Shown: piece by piece, positions 48,111-59,640 of the stretch
Layout: each line of letters begins with the position of its first letter
How positions within the stretch are numbered: the stretch's first letter is position 1
NCBI RefSeq assembly: GCF_029227915.1
Contig: NC_079879.1
Coordinates: forward strand, 34,602,501-34,666,500
DNA from: Hydractinia symbiolongicarpus
Taxonomy: Eukaryota; Cnidaria; Hydrozoa; Anthoathecata; Hydractiniidae
Direction of reading: 5' to 3'
Length of the DNA: 64,000 nucleotides
Position numbers and translations under genes: made by a program
Notes under the pieces: model-generated
Told to the model about the DNA's origin: nothing
What the model saw: the letters and a program-made list of their open reading frames with translations, nothing else
The model's database searches: none

Positions 48111-50330
48111 TCTCCGCAACACTTTCTATATTGATTTCCTCGTGATAAGTGTATTATGATAACATCGACCTACGGTACTTTTTTTTTAGCTTTTACTCTC
48201 GTTAAGGTATGTTATTTGTTAAAATAAGGAAACCAATTTAGTTTCTTTGATCTCTCCTATTAAAGGAAAATTAAAAATAAGTTATTAAAATTATTTTATA
48301 ATTTTTTCACACACACCTACACATGCTGCTTTAATCTCATTTGTAACCTCATATAGTGATACACTTAAATAAAATCCAGGAAACATCAGATTTGGCAATT
48401 GAGAAAGTGCTGCTTAGATGCAATTTTCCAAATTCCATTTAAGAAACTTGATAGCACTTTTTCTTAGTTGGAAATCTCGATTTCTACAGAGCTGACAAAG
48501 TCCACAAAAGTGACTCAGTATAGATGACATCTATACTAAGCCACTTTGAGCCTCCCAGATTGAAAGAAACTTAATTTCTGCTTAATGCAATCATTAACAG
48601 AGAAATAGAGGTCCCATAATTTCTAAAAAAGGTGAAAACGGCCATCAAAGAATTAATATTTTATTAATATTTACGTTATTATTGACTCAGTCCTAAGCAC
48701 ATTTAACCATTCACGCCAAACACACTAAAAATAAAACAACATTTAGAGGAAAAAACATATGAATGCAATGAGGGATGAGTCGCCCACCATTTGAAAGTAA
48801 TTTAAGTCGGCGTATATGCTTAATTACTTCGTTACGGAACTAATTATTAAATAAGTATCAACATGGTGCTCGAAATAAAAATAACTGTCCAATGAGTTTA
48901 TGTTCCCTATAATTTTTCAGTCTTCCATCACTTCTTTTTTTACTTAGCTAAACGAAATCAGCCTATCCTTGAGACATGTTTATTGGACATAACCTCATCT
49001 AACCATAGGTTACCGGTAAGGTATATTTCGTACCGTTGCTTCGTACTTTTGAGTACTAGATTTGCAATGAAACAAAACCAGCTTGTACCTTAAAAATCAC
49101 TGGGAGTGAAATTTCATTAAAATTCCATACACAACAATATATAAAAAAATCTATTCTTATTATTGGAACCAAAGCAATGTGTTATTAACATCACGCAATG
49201 GCATACAATTCTTTAAGATTTGATAGGTTCATTGAGTTGTTCAAGAAAGAGAACAGCATATAATGCTGATCCGATTCTTTACCAGTGGTTTAGGTCAGGA
49301 AAGCAAGAAAAGAGAACGCCCTGTCCGCCCTGTCAACCCTGTCCGCCCTGTCTTGAAAGTTCCTAACGCTCTCATATACAAATATAGAAATTATAGAAAA
49401 AGTGTAAATAAAGATATGCTTCTCTGAAAAATCTAACTCACTGTATGCGCTAATATATCACCAAGAAGAGTGTATATATGAACGCCTGACAGAATAATAA
49501 TCAGCAAGACAAAAAACGGATTCAGGGAAAACTAGGTTGTAAGTATAAATAAAAATGGATAACCCAGTAGAATACCGTACTTGCTGTTGACCTGTATTGA
49601 CTGATATGAAATAAATTTGAGTTGACCGGTCACAAATTAGGAGATAACACAACTAAATACAGTAATGGAATAACATTTTCCAGAGACAATGATAAACAAA
49701 CTTATTTTAAATTAGTTTGCCATGACTCATATATAATCGCAGGTAATTTTATAAATCAATTACCTTCACAAAATGACTCAACAACGGTTCACATATAGTT
49801 CAAAGTTGGGAAAAGAAGTAAGCAATGGAAAGTATCTGAAACTGATTCAGCTTCGTTTCCATTAAAACTTTTCCAATGCTACGACAGTCATGCAACCTTA
49901 GCACAACATAATGGAAATGAAAACGGCACAACATTTACTTATCGTAAGACAATTATATGTCGCGCGATTACTATCGTGGAGATTTCGACAAAATGAGATT
50001 GCGACAGAATAAAAATATTTAAACAAACCTTCTCTTAAAATAAGGTCATCACAGCAATCCCATGCATACAATTTCTAAGTAAATGAAACGTGCTGATTTC
50101 TTTTACATTTAAATAGGTTATCAGTTTTCTTTGTCTAGAAAAAGGAATGTGCATGCAAATGCTGATAATAAATAAGTATCAGCCACTAAAAAAGCTTTAA
50201 CCCTATTCGGTCGGAGAAGGGAATGAGGGGATTTTTATATTTCGCTTTAATAAATCATTTTGGGTTAAATTGCCAGCTGTGGAACTGGCTTCTCAAATGA
50301 TTGATGTAAAAACCGTCAAATTAAATATTT
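48111..50330. other. No gene; 9-bp tandem repeat and a TTAACCC terminus
   Basis: CGCCCTGTC is repeated four times (one diverged) at 49317-49353. TTAACCCTATTCGGTCGG at 50197 is a terminus of the 1354-2031 repeat family, without its body. Nothing else is supported. Confidence 0.5.
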
Positions 50331-50338
50331 TTACTCAA

Positions 50339-50415
50339 GGCGTAATAGCTCAGTTGCCTAAGGCGTTCTAATAGGAACACGAAGGTCGTTGGCTCGAATT
50401 CAACCGAAGGCAGTT
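50339..50415 (+). repeat. tRNA-derived (SINE-like) sequence
   Basis: TAGCTCAGTTGCCTAAGG (50346-50363) matches a tRNA A-box and D-arm, and GGCTCGAATTC (50391-50401) resembles a B-box. The acceptor stem does not pair and no anticodon arm forms, so it is a tRNA relic or SINE head, not a working tRNA. Confidence 0.5.
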
Positions 50416-50773
50416 TTTCAATAAATAAAATTGGCGTAAAAAAAGTCCTTGATGACGTAGAAATCACCCATTTCGTACGTAGTTAGTTAGATAGTTAGGA
50501 GTTAGAAAGCAATATTACACTTGCAAGCGAGATAGTAATAAGACAAAACAACAACAAATCAGTCGTGTAGTCATAGAAGGAACAGAACTCTGCGGATAAA
50601 GCGGTCCGGTTCAATCTTCTACAAACAACAGGTTTCCATTCGTCCTTAATAGCCAATTTTCAATCTTGTAGCTCAAATAGAAAATTTAAATAGTCAGTGG
50701 CATGATAGAACATCATCCAATTTGGTTGAAAGAAAGGTCGATGAACAATATTGGAAACAGGTTCCAGCCAAGC

Positions 50774-51199
50774 CTACTTTTGTGTATATCGGTTAATGAA
50801 TAAAACTGTACCGTGAACGCCATAGTGTGACTTTGCATTGTGGGTAGAAGCTATTGTCTTTAGTACCAAACCTTTAGTCCAGCATAAAAAGAAAAGTTGT
50901 CCTTTGTTGCTCAAATTTATAATAAAGGGGACATCGTATAACTCTTTCACAACCGAGACACCAGATGCAATGTGGATTACAGTTATTATAAAGTAAGTGC
51001 TTCTGTTAAACAAGAACAGTAACGAGGGTGGTTTAGCAGAACAATCCGCAAGAGCTAAAAGACTTACATGGTTGTGAAACCCTTCATTATCAAAACTGTT
51101 TTGTTGATAAAATGGTATTTTCTTAAGTTGCAAAAACTCTTTTACACGTTTAACTTCCGCGAAAGTCTTAAACGAAGAAACTAACTTTGGGAAATTCAC
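50774..51199 (-). CDS. Unrecognised 141-codon reading frame or exon
   Basis: This is the longest non-repetitive single frame outside the named genes. It contains KVAL-free, moderately hydrophobic sequence with a strand-like pattern (PSLLFLFNRSTYFIITVIHI, then FIINLSNKGQLFFLC). Such alternation is reminiscent of beta-propeller or beta-sandwich proteins, but I recognise no family. GTACAG at about 50812 (minus strand) could be a donor ending an exon near SHYGVH. With no homologous family recognised it may be an exon, a gene fragment or chance. Confidence 0.3.
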   Translation of the reverse strand: MNFPKLVSSFKTFAEVKRVKEFLQLKKIPFYQQNSFDNEGFHNHVSLLALADCSAKPPSLLFLFNRSTYFIITVIHIASGVSVVKELYDVPFIINLSNKGQLFFLCWTKGLVLKTIASTHNAKSHYGVHGTVLFINRYTQK

Positions 51200-52712
51200 G
51201 AATAGTGGCCGTATAGTGATTGAAAGTACGCCATCTTACAATCCACTTCCTTTAAGTGGTATTCTCCTTCCAAGATGTAAAAGAAAGATTACTGCGTTAC
51301 CAGTCCAACACTAAACATATTTGAATATGACGCTTATTACAGGGCGAGTATTGAAAGTGTCAAAATATGGATAAACACTACTCTTAAAATCAATAAACAC
51401 ATGGTCTTCCTGTTTATACTAGTGTAGGTTACTCATTATGTCACCGCAGATCATTAGAGCAATCGGATGCATCCATGCTTTGTAGACAATTAGGCCAATC
51501 TATACATCAAAGTTATTACTGTGAGTAGACACAGTTACGCTTGCATTAACGACCTTTAAATCAAAATTTCGACAACGTGTAATTTATTCTTTGCAGTTGG
51601 TAACCACAGGACTGTTATTTTTCCTCTCAATTCTTCTTTTTATCTCCTTCCTTTTGGTTTCCTTATACCGGCTGGCCGTAAGAACTTAGTACGTCATTAA
51701 TATTATGTAATTTTTTACTTCAGTTAAAGCATGTGTGATGAAAAAAAGGTTTTTCTTTGAAGTATCAGGTCACTTGAAGAAGGTTTTATGTGCTGGGCAA
51801 GGAACATCCAGATAATGAGAACAACTGCCTAAAAGAGATGTGCTTTCTTTATCAAACAATGCGCGTTTCCCATGACAGCTCTCCTAAAAAAAGTGAAGTG
51901 GCTGTCACAAGTGAGCGAACTATGAGCCAGGCTAGCTCTATTTATAACGAAAATGAAAACCCTGCTCATAGCACATTTTCTTCATTCATTAATAAATTAT
52001 AATTATATACGGAATAACATTCTGTATCAACAGCAGGTAACTTCCTTAATTAACAAAGGTCTTCTAAACTTAGCAGCTGGAACTTTATTTCGTAAACTTT
52101 GTTTACATAAATATATTCCAAATACAAAGTTATATTATTTTTATAATGCGATGCATATAACTGAGTAATTACTAATTAGCTAAAGTTCTGTAGTTAATTT
52201 TATTCTCACTTATCTGCCTCGTGTTGTTCACAACATGTTGAAATTTTTAAATTTCTCCCGCTTGTCTCAATCACGTGACCAAGGCTATAGTTTTATCGAG
52301 TGAATTGTGCTGCTGACATCAGCATGCTGAGGTTTCATAGCTATATATGATTGCACATTTTCTTTAAGGGAAATAGTTTTTACATTCGCAAAAGTTTTTT
52401 CAAAAAGATTTTCTATTTCCACGAGACATAATTTTCTTAAACGTAGAAAGTCCTGATATTTCGTAAAAATATATTTGATTAAAGTAGCCTTTAAAATTTT
52501 TAATCTAAAGGGAAACTGAAAAGTCGATACAGGTCAAAAAAAATTTCCATACCATTAAAGGAAAAGGGGTACACTTAGCGAAAGTAATGTATTGTAAATT
52601 GATTTTTTGGAGAGAAAAAAAATTTACGAGAGTTAATTTATGGGAAATAGGCCAAAATGGCTAAAATTAGTAAAATTGATTCCTATAAAAATTAATTTCC
52701 TAGGATATACCA
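51200..52712. other. No supported gene
   Basis: Frames at 51790-52002 and 51953-52168 (+) show no recognised motif. 52370-52700 is AT-rich. No RNA gene is seen. Confidence 0.45.
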
Positions 52713-52820
52713 TCTCTTTAATAATAGCCGTATTTTTTCTGTGTGTCCGCGAAGGAAACACGAAATGCGATATATAAAGGACGGGCGATCTCATGGATTT
52801 TTCCACGGGTTAACGGCTAG
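52713..52820 (+). mobile_element. 108-bp Helitron-like element
   Basis: It starts TCTCTTTAATAATAGCCG and ends ATGGATTTTTCCACGGGT followed by TAACGGCTAG|T. It shares its whole layout with 7010-7127. The next bases, TCTCTATAATAGCCGTAGTC (52821 on), look like the start of a second element joined head to tail. A possible end of that second element is the hairpin ATCCTGCTTAAGCAGGAT followed by AGCTATAGCTAG (53268-53293). Confidence 0.55.
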
Positions 52821-53159
52821 TCTCTATAATAGCCGTAGTCTGTCACTGCGCAACATGACATTGCAAGTAGCGAGACACACACAAAGTTTCCGCGGCCCTG
52901 CAGCTTTACTTTGGATCCCGAAAAACCCGACCGCACACGCATATTAGAGCAGTCACGAGGTTCGATTTTAACTAATAACTAAATCAAGTTCTTTAAGGCC
53001 TCAACATGCCAATCGAGGAAACATGCTATGATCGACCTGCTCTAACGAAGGCCATTTTGGTTTTGAAGTGGTGGTGTGAGTTTTATAGATCTCTGTTTAA
53101 TCGTTTTCTCTTCTGAATACGTTGTACATATAGGATTATTTATTTTCTGTGTGTTTCCA

Positions 53160-54640
53160 AATGTTAAAATGAATATTTCATTACGCTTTCTAGCCATGTA
53201 TAAATCTTAAGTATACCAATTTTCAGATTTTGAGTAGCAAAAAACGCAGATTGCGATGGTGCCATCCTGCTTAAGCAGGATAGCTATAGCTAGGTTTATT
53301 AATTCCTATTGTTAACCGTCTGGATTTTGCAAGCGGGCATTACGGATTTTTAGGCATTCTGATTGGCTTAGCGCTTTTAATGACGGGCCGATATTTTGCG
53401 GTATTACCCGTCGTCAAGAAAAATGGTAGCTTAAAATGTAAACAAACACGAAAAACAATTTTTAAGAAGCATTGAAAATGATATATATAAATCTAACTCC
53501 TACAATACATTTACCGATAAAAACATTTTCATAGGATAGAAACAACAACAATGTCAAGTTTAATAGTTAAAATAACCAGATTCAACAACATTCCGTCTGG
53601 ATGCTTCTTTAACATGCCTATTGTAGCTACATTGTCCATAAAAAAACGATGATCTGATTTCTAGTTTTATAAAAAATATTAAATACAGGACGACGAAATT
53701 ATAACAAATATGTCTCCTCTCATTTTTAGACTCGTTTCTTCAGCTTTGTGGTTACAGAGTCAATATAAATCTCGCTGAAGCACATGCTATTCTTGGCTAG
53801 CTAGTTAAAAAAATTACTTCAATATTCGTTGTCAATATATTTTAGCTGCGCATTTAACTTGGCACATTATTCTGTACGTGTCGAACATCGTAATGTTTTG
53901 TTTACAAATTTTATTCAGTAGGGACTTTTAATTTCTAAAAAGAATATTTGTTTTTAGACAGGACTGTTTCGAATTTTGACCTCGAGTGTTAACAAAAGTA
54001 GTGCTAGTGAATTATATTGTATTATTATATACCCGTAAGCAAAAACAGCCATTGAATAAATAATCGTATTCCACCCGTATTATTCAATGCTTGTGACGCA
54101 ACAATAGTTTTGACAAAACATTCGTAAACGCATGTTTTGATTTTATCCTTTCCGCCTCATTAATTTTCATCGTAATTAACTGTGATTGGTTGTTTCTTAG
54201 TGGTCCGTTTTCTGATTGGTCGATTGTGTCGATTTCAACAACATTTCGAAAACATGTCGATTTCACAAAAAAATGTTTCGATCTACACTATAAAATGAAA
54301 CGAAAACAAAACAAACACAAAACAAAATAAGTAATATTAATTATAACAATCTCTTTTGGGTATATAATAAAACATATATACAATAGGTAAACATAGGTTA
54401 TTGGATTTATTAACCCTCGGTGACATTATATTAAACTCCGCTGCGCGTCGTTGAATATAAATCACCTCGGGTTAATAAATCTCAATAACCTATGTTTACC
54501 TATTGTATATCTACTTAATATTCCTTGAAGTTTTTAAGTTATTGTTATTGATTTCTAATTAGGGTTGCGGATATCTAACCAGCTCTTGGTATCTCTGACA
54601 CTAAAAAGTAAAAGTAGCCAAATACAGTTTGTCTTTATTT
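53160..54640. repeat. Repeat C interrupted by an insertion
   Basis: 53160-53315 and 54575-54640 are the two halves of the repeat seen whole at 40200-40440. About 1.25 kb lies between them, including a GACGGG...CCCGTC imperfect stem (53383-53413) and the fold-back element at 54376. No coding sequence is recognised in the insert. Confidence 0.4.
54376..54510. mobile_element. 135-bp fold-back element
   Basis: The left arm ATATACAATAGGTAAACATA, continuing to GGTGA, is repeated in inverted order on the right with only a few differences over about 48 bp (right arm 54462-54510). A loop of about 38 bp with the word CGCTGCGCG lies between. As RNA it would form a long hairpin. Confidence 0.85.
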
Positions 54641-56345
54641 ATTGAGGAAACAAACAGAGAAATCTTAATTGTATATAATCACGAAAGAAGATTATTTTCT
54701 ATGTTTTATGGGTTATAATTACAGTTATTGTCTTTTACGTTACCCTTTGTGGTGTAGTGATGCAGAATCGCAGCCTGTGTTACTGTGTTCTATAAAATAT
54801 ATCAGCTTTAACGGTTTAATTTTATTATACTAATCACCTTCAACACCGTAATAGTCATCATTATAGAATGAATCCTTTGAATTTTCTTGCAGTTTTAAAA
54901 TTCTGTCGGAAGCCCTTTCTCTGCTTTTTTGTTCGAAAACGTTTCTGTATTTGTCTATCAACATTCTCTCTCAGCTTTTCTGAAGATATGAAGGATCTAT
55001 TACAGCTGCCCTGAAAATCTTGTTACATCACAACCCTTAGTAAATAAGTCCGTGAAGGTGTTTTGCTAAAATACGTTATAATATCGTCCAGCGCAATAAC
55101 AGCATCATGAAGCGTCATTCAGCCCTCCGCTGTAATTAGTACCTGACAGCGTGATGTCTTCTTTATATCTGACATTTTTATTGGCTTACATTTATTACGT
55201 TAGCAGGCGCTGTTTTTCTGCTGCGACCGGCTAAAATGTACACACAAAAAGTAAACAAATTTACCTGAAATTTGAACGCTGTCAAACGTCCATATAAAAT
55301 CCAAATTTTGAACTAATTGATTTTAGCTTTTAAGAGGTCGATGAAATAGGCCAATTTATACTTGACCAACAGTTTCTGAAAACGAAGTATGGTACGAAAT
55401 ATGGAAGCACCCCTACAAAACACCTAACAAAACACACCGTTTCCCAAAATCTCACATCTTGAGTTCTTTAAGCAAGGATAAAAATATGCACTAAACACCA
55501 CTTTCAAATCATCATCAACCAGCTCTTCACAAAAGGTTTAATATGATCTCTCTACAAATTCTTCATTTATTTCTGGTTAATTTTAAAAATTTCTGGTTTA
55601 ATTTAACAACAAAAAAACACACCATCAACGACATATATCAGAACTTTTTGAATAGAACTTTAAGTATGTTTACATTGTGTTCAAAGAAGAAATCATGTTC
55701 GGTTGATTGAATGTTTATACGAAGACATGGTTTCTACATACATAAACATTTAATTTTATTTCTCATCCAAATGCCAATGTTTTTGTGACTTAGATCAACT
55801 TTGGCTATAGATGACTTCAATTCTTTTGTTTTTATTAGGCTACCAGGTACATAAATAACTTCGTTGCTTGCATGGCCCTAAGTGCGTTTGGACCACGACG
55901 TTAAACCTCGGCTGCTAATCTCCCTTAGTGCCCGACTAAACGATTCATAAGCCATTCTTAGAACCTCGCCGTTTATTGTTTATTTTACTTTTAGTGACAG
56001 TACAAACAACTTCAGCGAGTGAGTAAGCTTTATTTTGCAAATTGTTTTTTGGAAAGTTTATTTTGAATGTTTTACTTTTAAATGAGTCGTGTTAAAAAAT
56101 GAAGAAAAAAATTTAAACCTGACATTAGAAATTTCGTTAAGATTTTGTTGCGTTATACGAGCTAATTTTAGTATTATTTGATCGTATTAGTTCTTTTTTT
56201 ACTTCTGAAATATTTATTTTCAACTCATTATTATAAAATTACACAGTATCATCCGTTTATTCGGCTTGATACCTTGAAAGTTCATACACATGTTATTTTA
56301 TATAATTTGTTTGGTCTATTTCTATAGCGGGGACTGTTTTTTAAT
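54641..56345. other. No supported gene
   Basis: A minus-strand stretch at about 54880-55140 has an open, basic frame (KRFRTKKQRKGFRQNFK) but also an in-frame stop, and no family is recognised. The rest is AT-rich. Confidence 0.4.
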
Positions 56346-56517
56346 TAGTTAATCTGTTGGACGTATTTTCGATAGTTCAAAAGCCTACTAAAAACGACTG
56401 ATGATTTACTACATTTTTCTGTTTTGTATTTTGATAAGTGCACATTAAAATTTCTTAAGAAACATTAAGATTAGCTTGGTTAGCATATTTGTTAAGGAGA
56501 ATTCGCAAAAAACCTAA

Positions 56518-56827
56518 TCTGTCGGACGGATTTGATAAAAATTTCATTCTGAAGATTTCAGATTTGTAGTTCTATATTATCGAAAAGAGAAGATTCGCTA
56601 AAGGAAAACACATGTATTTCATGCAGGAACTATAATGGAAAACATTGAAAAAATAAAAATTGAAAATTTATTTACCCACAAAATATTATTTATAAAAGTA
56701 TACCAGTGGATATATCTATTCACAATGAACTTTGTAGGAAAGTAAAATAAAACTAAAAAAAAATTAAAACACATCATATATTTATAAAATAATCACAGAA
56801 ATTAGAAAATTAAATCCGTCCAACAGA
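56518..56827. mobile_element. 310-bp MITE nested in its parent-family transposon
   Basis: It starts TCTGTCGGACGGATTTGAT and ends TAAATCCGTCCAACAGA. Flanks CTAA and TTAT are degenerate TTAA. The interior is AT-rich and non-coding. Confidence 0.7.
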
Positions 56828-56844
56828 TTATTCTAATGTACCGA

Positions 56845-57740
56845 TCACTGTTCAAAACAGTCTTCATGGAACCATTGCATGCACATAGGGCACCGTAACC
56901 AATCCTCCGTCTTGTCTACTTCCACATGTCTGCCCAAGCAATAAGCACAAGTGCTTCTAAATTATGCGAGAGAATCAAAATCGCGATTGATATGTCCACA
57001 TCCAATTTTTGGTGTAACATGGTTCATCTTCGTTTGACAGGAAGAAAAATTTTACTTCAGTTTTATCATTTTTAATACTTGTACCACGAACAAATTTATG
57101 AATTTTTAAAGTCGAAGGTATCACTGGTGCACTTTCTATATCACTGGGTTCGCTTAAGTCTGAATACGAGTTGGAATAATGTGGTGATAGAGGGGCAGAA
57201 CCTGTTTGCACCACGGTAGAAATCTTCAGCTGAATTAATAATAACTTGACCAGACTTGACGTGACGGAATACGACATTTTTAACAGTACCGCCTATCCCG
57301 TCCATGGGACCCTTTCCATGATGTGCCTCATTGTAATGCCAATCGATTGACAAATCTGGACAATATGAGGCAGTCAGTTTGAAGACAAAGCGTGAACAGA
57401 ACTGCGCTACACATCCATCACTCCAAAGGATCATTTTTTTTTAAACTTTATATGCTGTCGAACTTCTTTGACAACAAAATCGATACATGTCAATGCAGCT
57501 ATTCTGGAATGGTCGCTACTTGCACTAACCACAGTTATAGGGCGTTTGACGAGGTCTCCACTTTCAGCCAGATGGTACACACAGGCAGTGAAAAGACTAA
57601 ATGACAATTGGCCAAAATATGTATCTGATCTTGCTGCTTATTTTTGTAAGACTCGCTATAGTCTACGTAAAAGATTGCCTCCCCTTGCTTTAAATATGAT
57701 TTAGAAGAATTGTAAGCAGCAACTTGAGTCAAACTCTAAA
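56845..57740 (-). pseudogene. DDE-like transposase remnant with PHD-type C-terminus
   Basis: Blocks in minus-strand order: GEAIFYVDYSESYKNKQQDQ (about 57690), RPITVVSASSDHSRIAALTC, ILWSDGCVAQFCSRFVFKL, then DWHYNEAHHGKGPMDGIGGT and VKNVVFRHVKSGQVIINS, PSTLKIHKFVRG and KFFFLSNEDEPCYTK. A cysteine-rich tail follows, CAYCLGRHVEVDKTEDW and CPMCMQWFHEDCFEQ, ending at TGA 56845-56847. Acidic residues in DYSE, WSDG and MDG could be a DDE-type triad; this is inference. I know this block order from uncharacterised proteins abundant in Hydra and other cnidarians. A frameshift near 57185 and another between about 57435 and 57470 break it. Its position between TTAA-flanked inverted repeats supports a transposase role. 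Confidence 0.7.
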
Positions 57741-57894
57741 CAGCTTGATATTGCTAGAAAGTTAAGCAAAATGTTTCATATAATCTACCTGTCCCTTTAA
57801 AATATCCTCAAAATCATTTCTAATTTAAAAATTTCTAATCGACACCACCACAGCTTATTATGCATTTTTAAGAAACGTCCGTCCGACAGATTAA

Positions 57895-58088
57895 AATGGG
57901 TAATTAGCACTGAAGAAAGAGTTGTGAAAAATGTTTAACACATGAAGTCGTAGAAAAAATATTTGATACAAGTTCTGAAGTGGTTACAGCAGCTAGATAT
58001 GAATGTTAAACCCAAAAAGAACTACAAAAAATACCAGAGAGAGAGACCCCCGCTCAAAATATATAATATTTGTATAATACTACTTCGG
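57895..58088. other. Short spacer
   Basis: No feature is recognised between the DNA transposon and the retroelement remnant. Confidence 0.5.
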
Positions 58089-59640
58089 CTATCGGAATTC
58101 CCTTACTTCTGATAGTGTGTTGGTCAAAGACATGACGATATCAGATATGTCAACATCCAGTCGCAATGATCTAGATCCACCCAGGCATAGCAACGTCGAT
58201 CGTAGTAACAAAAAGCAAATCTTCGTTATGATAAACGTTATAGCGATCGACGTTGGTATACCAAGTTTATCTGCTATCAACTCAGCAAGACGTTGATACA
58301 ACCTCTTGCACTCTCTCCCTAACCCACCGTGTGTAGAAAAACCCCATTTGTTGTATGACCTTTTCTTTTCTTGCTTATTCCATTCATAGCAACGTTTGAT
58401 GTCTATGTTCCTGTACCTCTGGGCGTTAAGGTCATCGCAGAATACCCGTTGGCCAGGAATCCAGAAACCAAGCGCGCTTACATCTAATCTGGTTTCATTG
58501 GATGCAATCGCACTTTTCTGTTCAAAGTGTTTGTTTTGTAGTTGAGCAAGCATCGGTTCAATTCGTACGTCTTTACACACTTATTTCAAAAGCTGAGCAG
58601 TTATATCACGAACTTCATCATGAAATTTTGTGACAAACCCACTCTTTTTGCAGGATAACGCATGAGCAAGATCGATCTTTGAGCCACATGTACATTCAAA
58701 TGGTAACCTGGATGATTTTCAGTTATATCGAATTTTCAATGCGTCGAAAAATGCTCCTTTGTGAGGCAGTAACCACCACTCGCTTTTATTGGTCAGTTTG
58801 ACGCACCCGTTTAATGATCTACTTCGTTCTGCCTCTTAGTACTTTCATCTATGTGTGACTGTCTTTGTAGAGTATTTTGATGACTTTTATTTCTCTCAGA
58901 CTTTATTTGTCTTTTCGTTTTACTAATCTCGCTTGCATTTTGATCTTGTCTGAGAAGAGTATTCACAAGCTCCGTCGTCATTTTCTGAGAATTCTCGTAT
59001 TCTGTGTCGGAAACATTCTCAAGAATTTTTATTACCAAGACATGGTGGCAAGGACATTAGCTCCCTCTCTACATCGTTTACAATATGACTACCAGTAATC
59101 GCCAGCAGCAGTTGGTGTCTTATAATACTTTCGTAGTAATGATGATATTTCTGGCATGGTCCGTAAATAGTATGTGAAGCGATGTTGACATCCACTAACA
59201 TGTAAGCTGCTTGTGGTTTGATAACAGCCATTTCGGAAATTAGTGTGATTTGTTTCACTCATTTCGCGACAATGCCTTCCTCATGCTCTTTTCGGAAGCC
59301 TCACTGCGAATAACTGCTCCGGGATGTCATTCTACGGTACATGTAATTTGGATAATTGTTCCTTTGGTCCTCTAATGTTCTTATCTTTCACAAATAGCAA
59401 TGATTTCTTTGGCTGTGGTTGGTAACCAAATTTTGGGTCTTCCACAATGACCTCGTCCCACCATTTCTGAATAGTGGAAAACTTTCCAACAGCTGTGAAG
59501 TCATCAGCAAAAGCTACCAATTTCATATGAATATCAGGAACGTTTTTTATTCTATCAAAAAATGGTGTGAGTCCTATTGTGTAAAATTCCATTCCCAACA
59601 GGTCACCTACTCCTGAAAGAGTTTCGTCATTTAAAGGAAG
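58089..59640 (-). pseudogene. 5'-truncated retroelement polymerase remnant
   Basis: Minus-strand order: GVGDLLGMEFYTIGLTPFFD (59600-59640), KLVAFADDFTAVGKFSTIQK (catalytic ADD), WWDEVIVEDPKFGYQPQPKK, QHRFTYYLRTMPEISSLLR, LLLAITGSHIVNDVERELMS, SDTEYENSQKMTTELVNTLL, NKSEWWLLPHKGAFFDALKI, PFECTCGSKIDLAHALSCKK, EVRDITAQLL, RLDVSALGFWIPGQRVFCDD and STLLCLGGSRSLRLDVDISD with a stop at 58089. The ADD box and the downstream blocks match reverse-transcriptase proteins that are very common in cnidarian genomes; I cannot assign the clade. The fingers and N-terminal part are missing beyond 59640, and at least four frame changes and stops are present. Confidence 0.75.

Larger units (their letters stand above)
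56353..57890 (-). mobile_element. TTAA-flanked DNA transposon with TCTGTYGGACG ends
   Basis: The left end TCTGTTGGACGTATTTTC (56353) and right end ACGTCCGTCCGACAGA (to 57890) are inverted copies, and each is flanked by TTAA (56349-56352 and 57891-57894). The element holds a minus-strand transposase-like gene remnant and, nested at 56518-56827, a MITE with the same termini. TTAA duplication is typical of piggyBac and Kolobok superfamilies; the ends here do not start CCC, so piggyBac is less likely. Confidence 0.7.

Noticed and set aside
47923-48159. 78-codon Leu/Pro-rich frame
   Set aside because: It is low-complexity sequence from the TTGCC minisatellite.
55850-55960. GC-richer stretch around TGGACCACGACGTTAAACC as a possible structured RNA
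   Set aside because: No consistent stem or known RNA signature could be found by eye.
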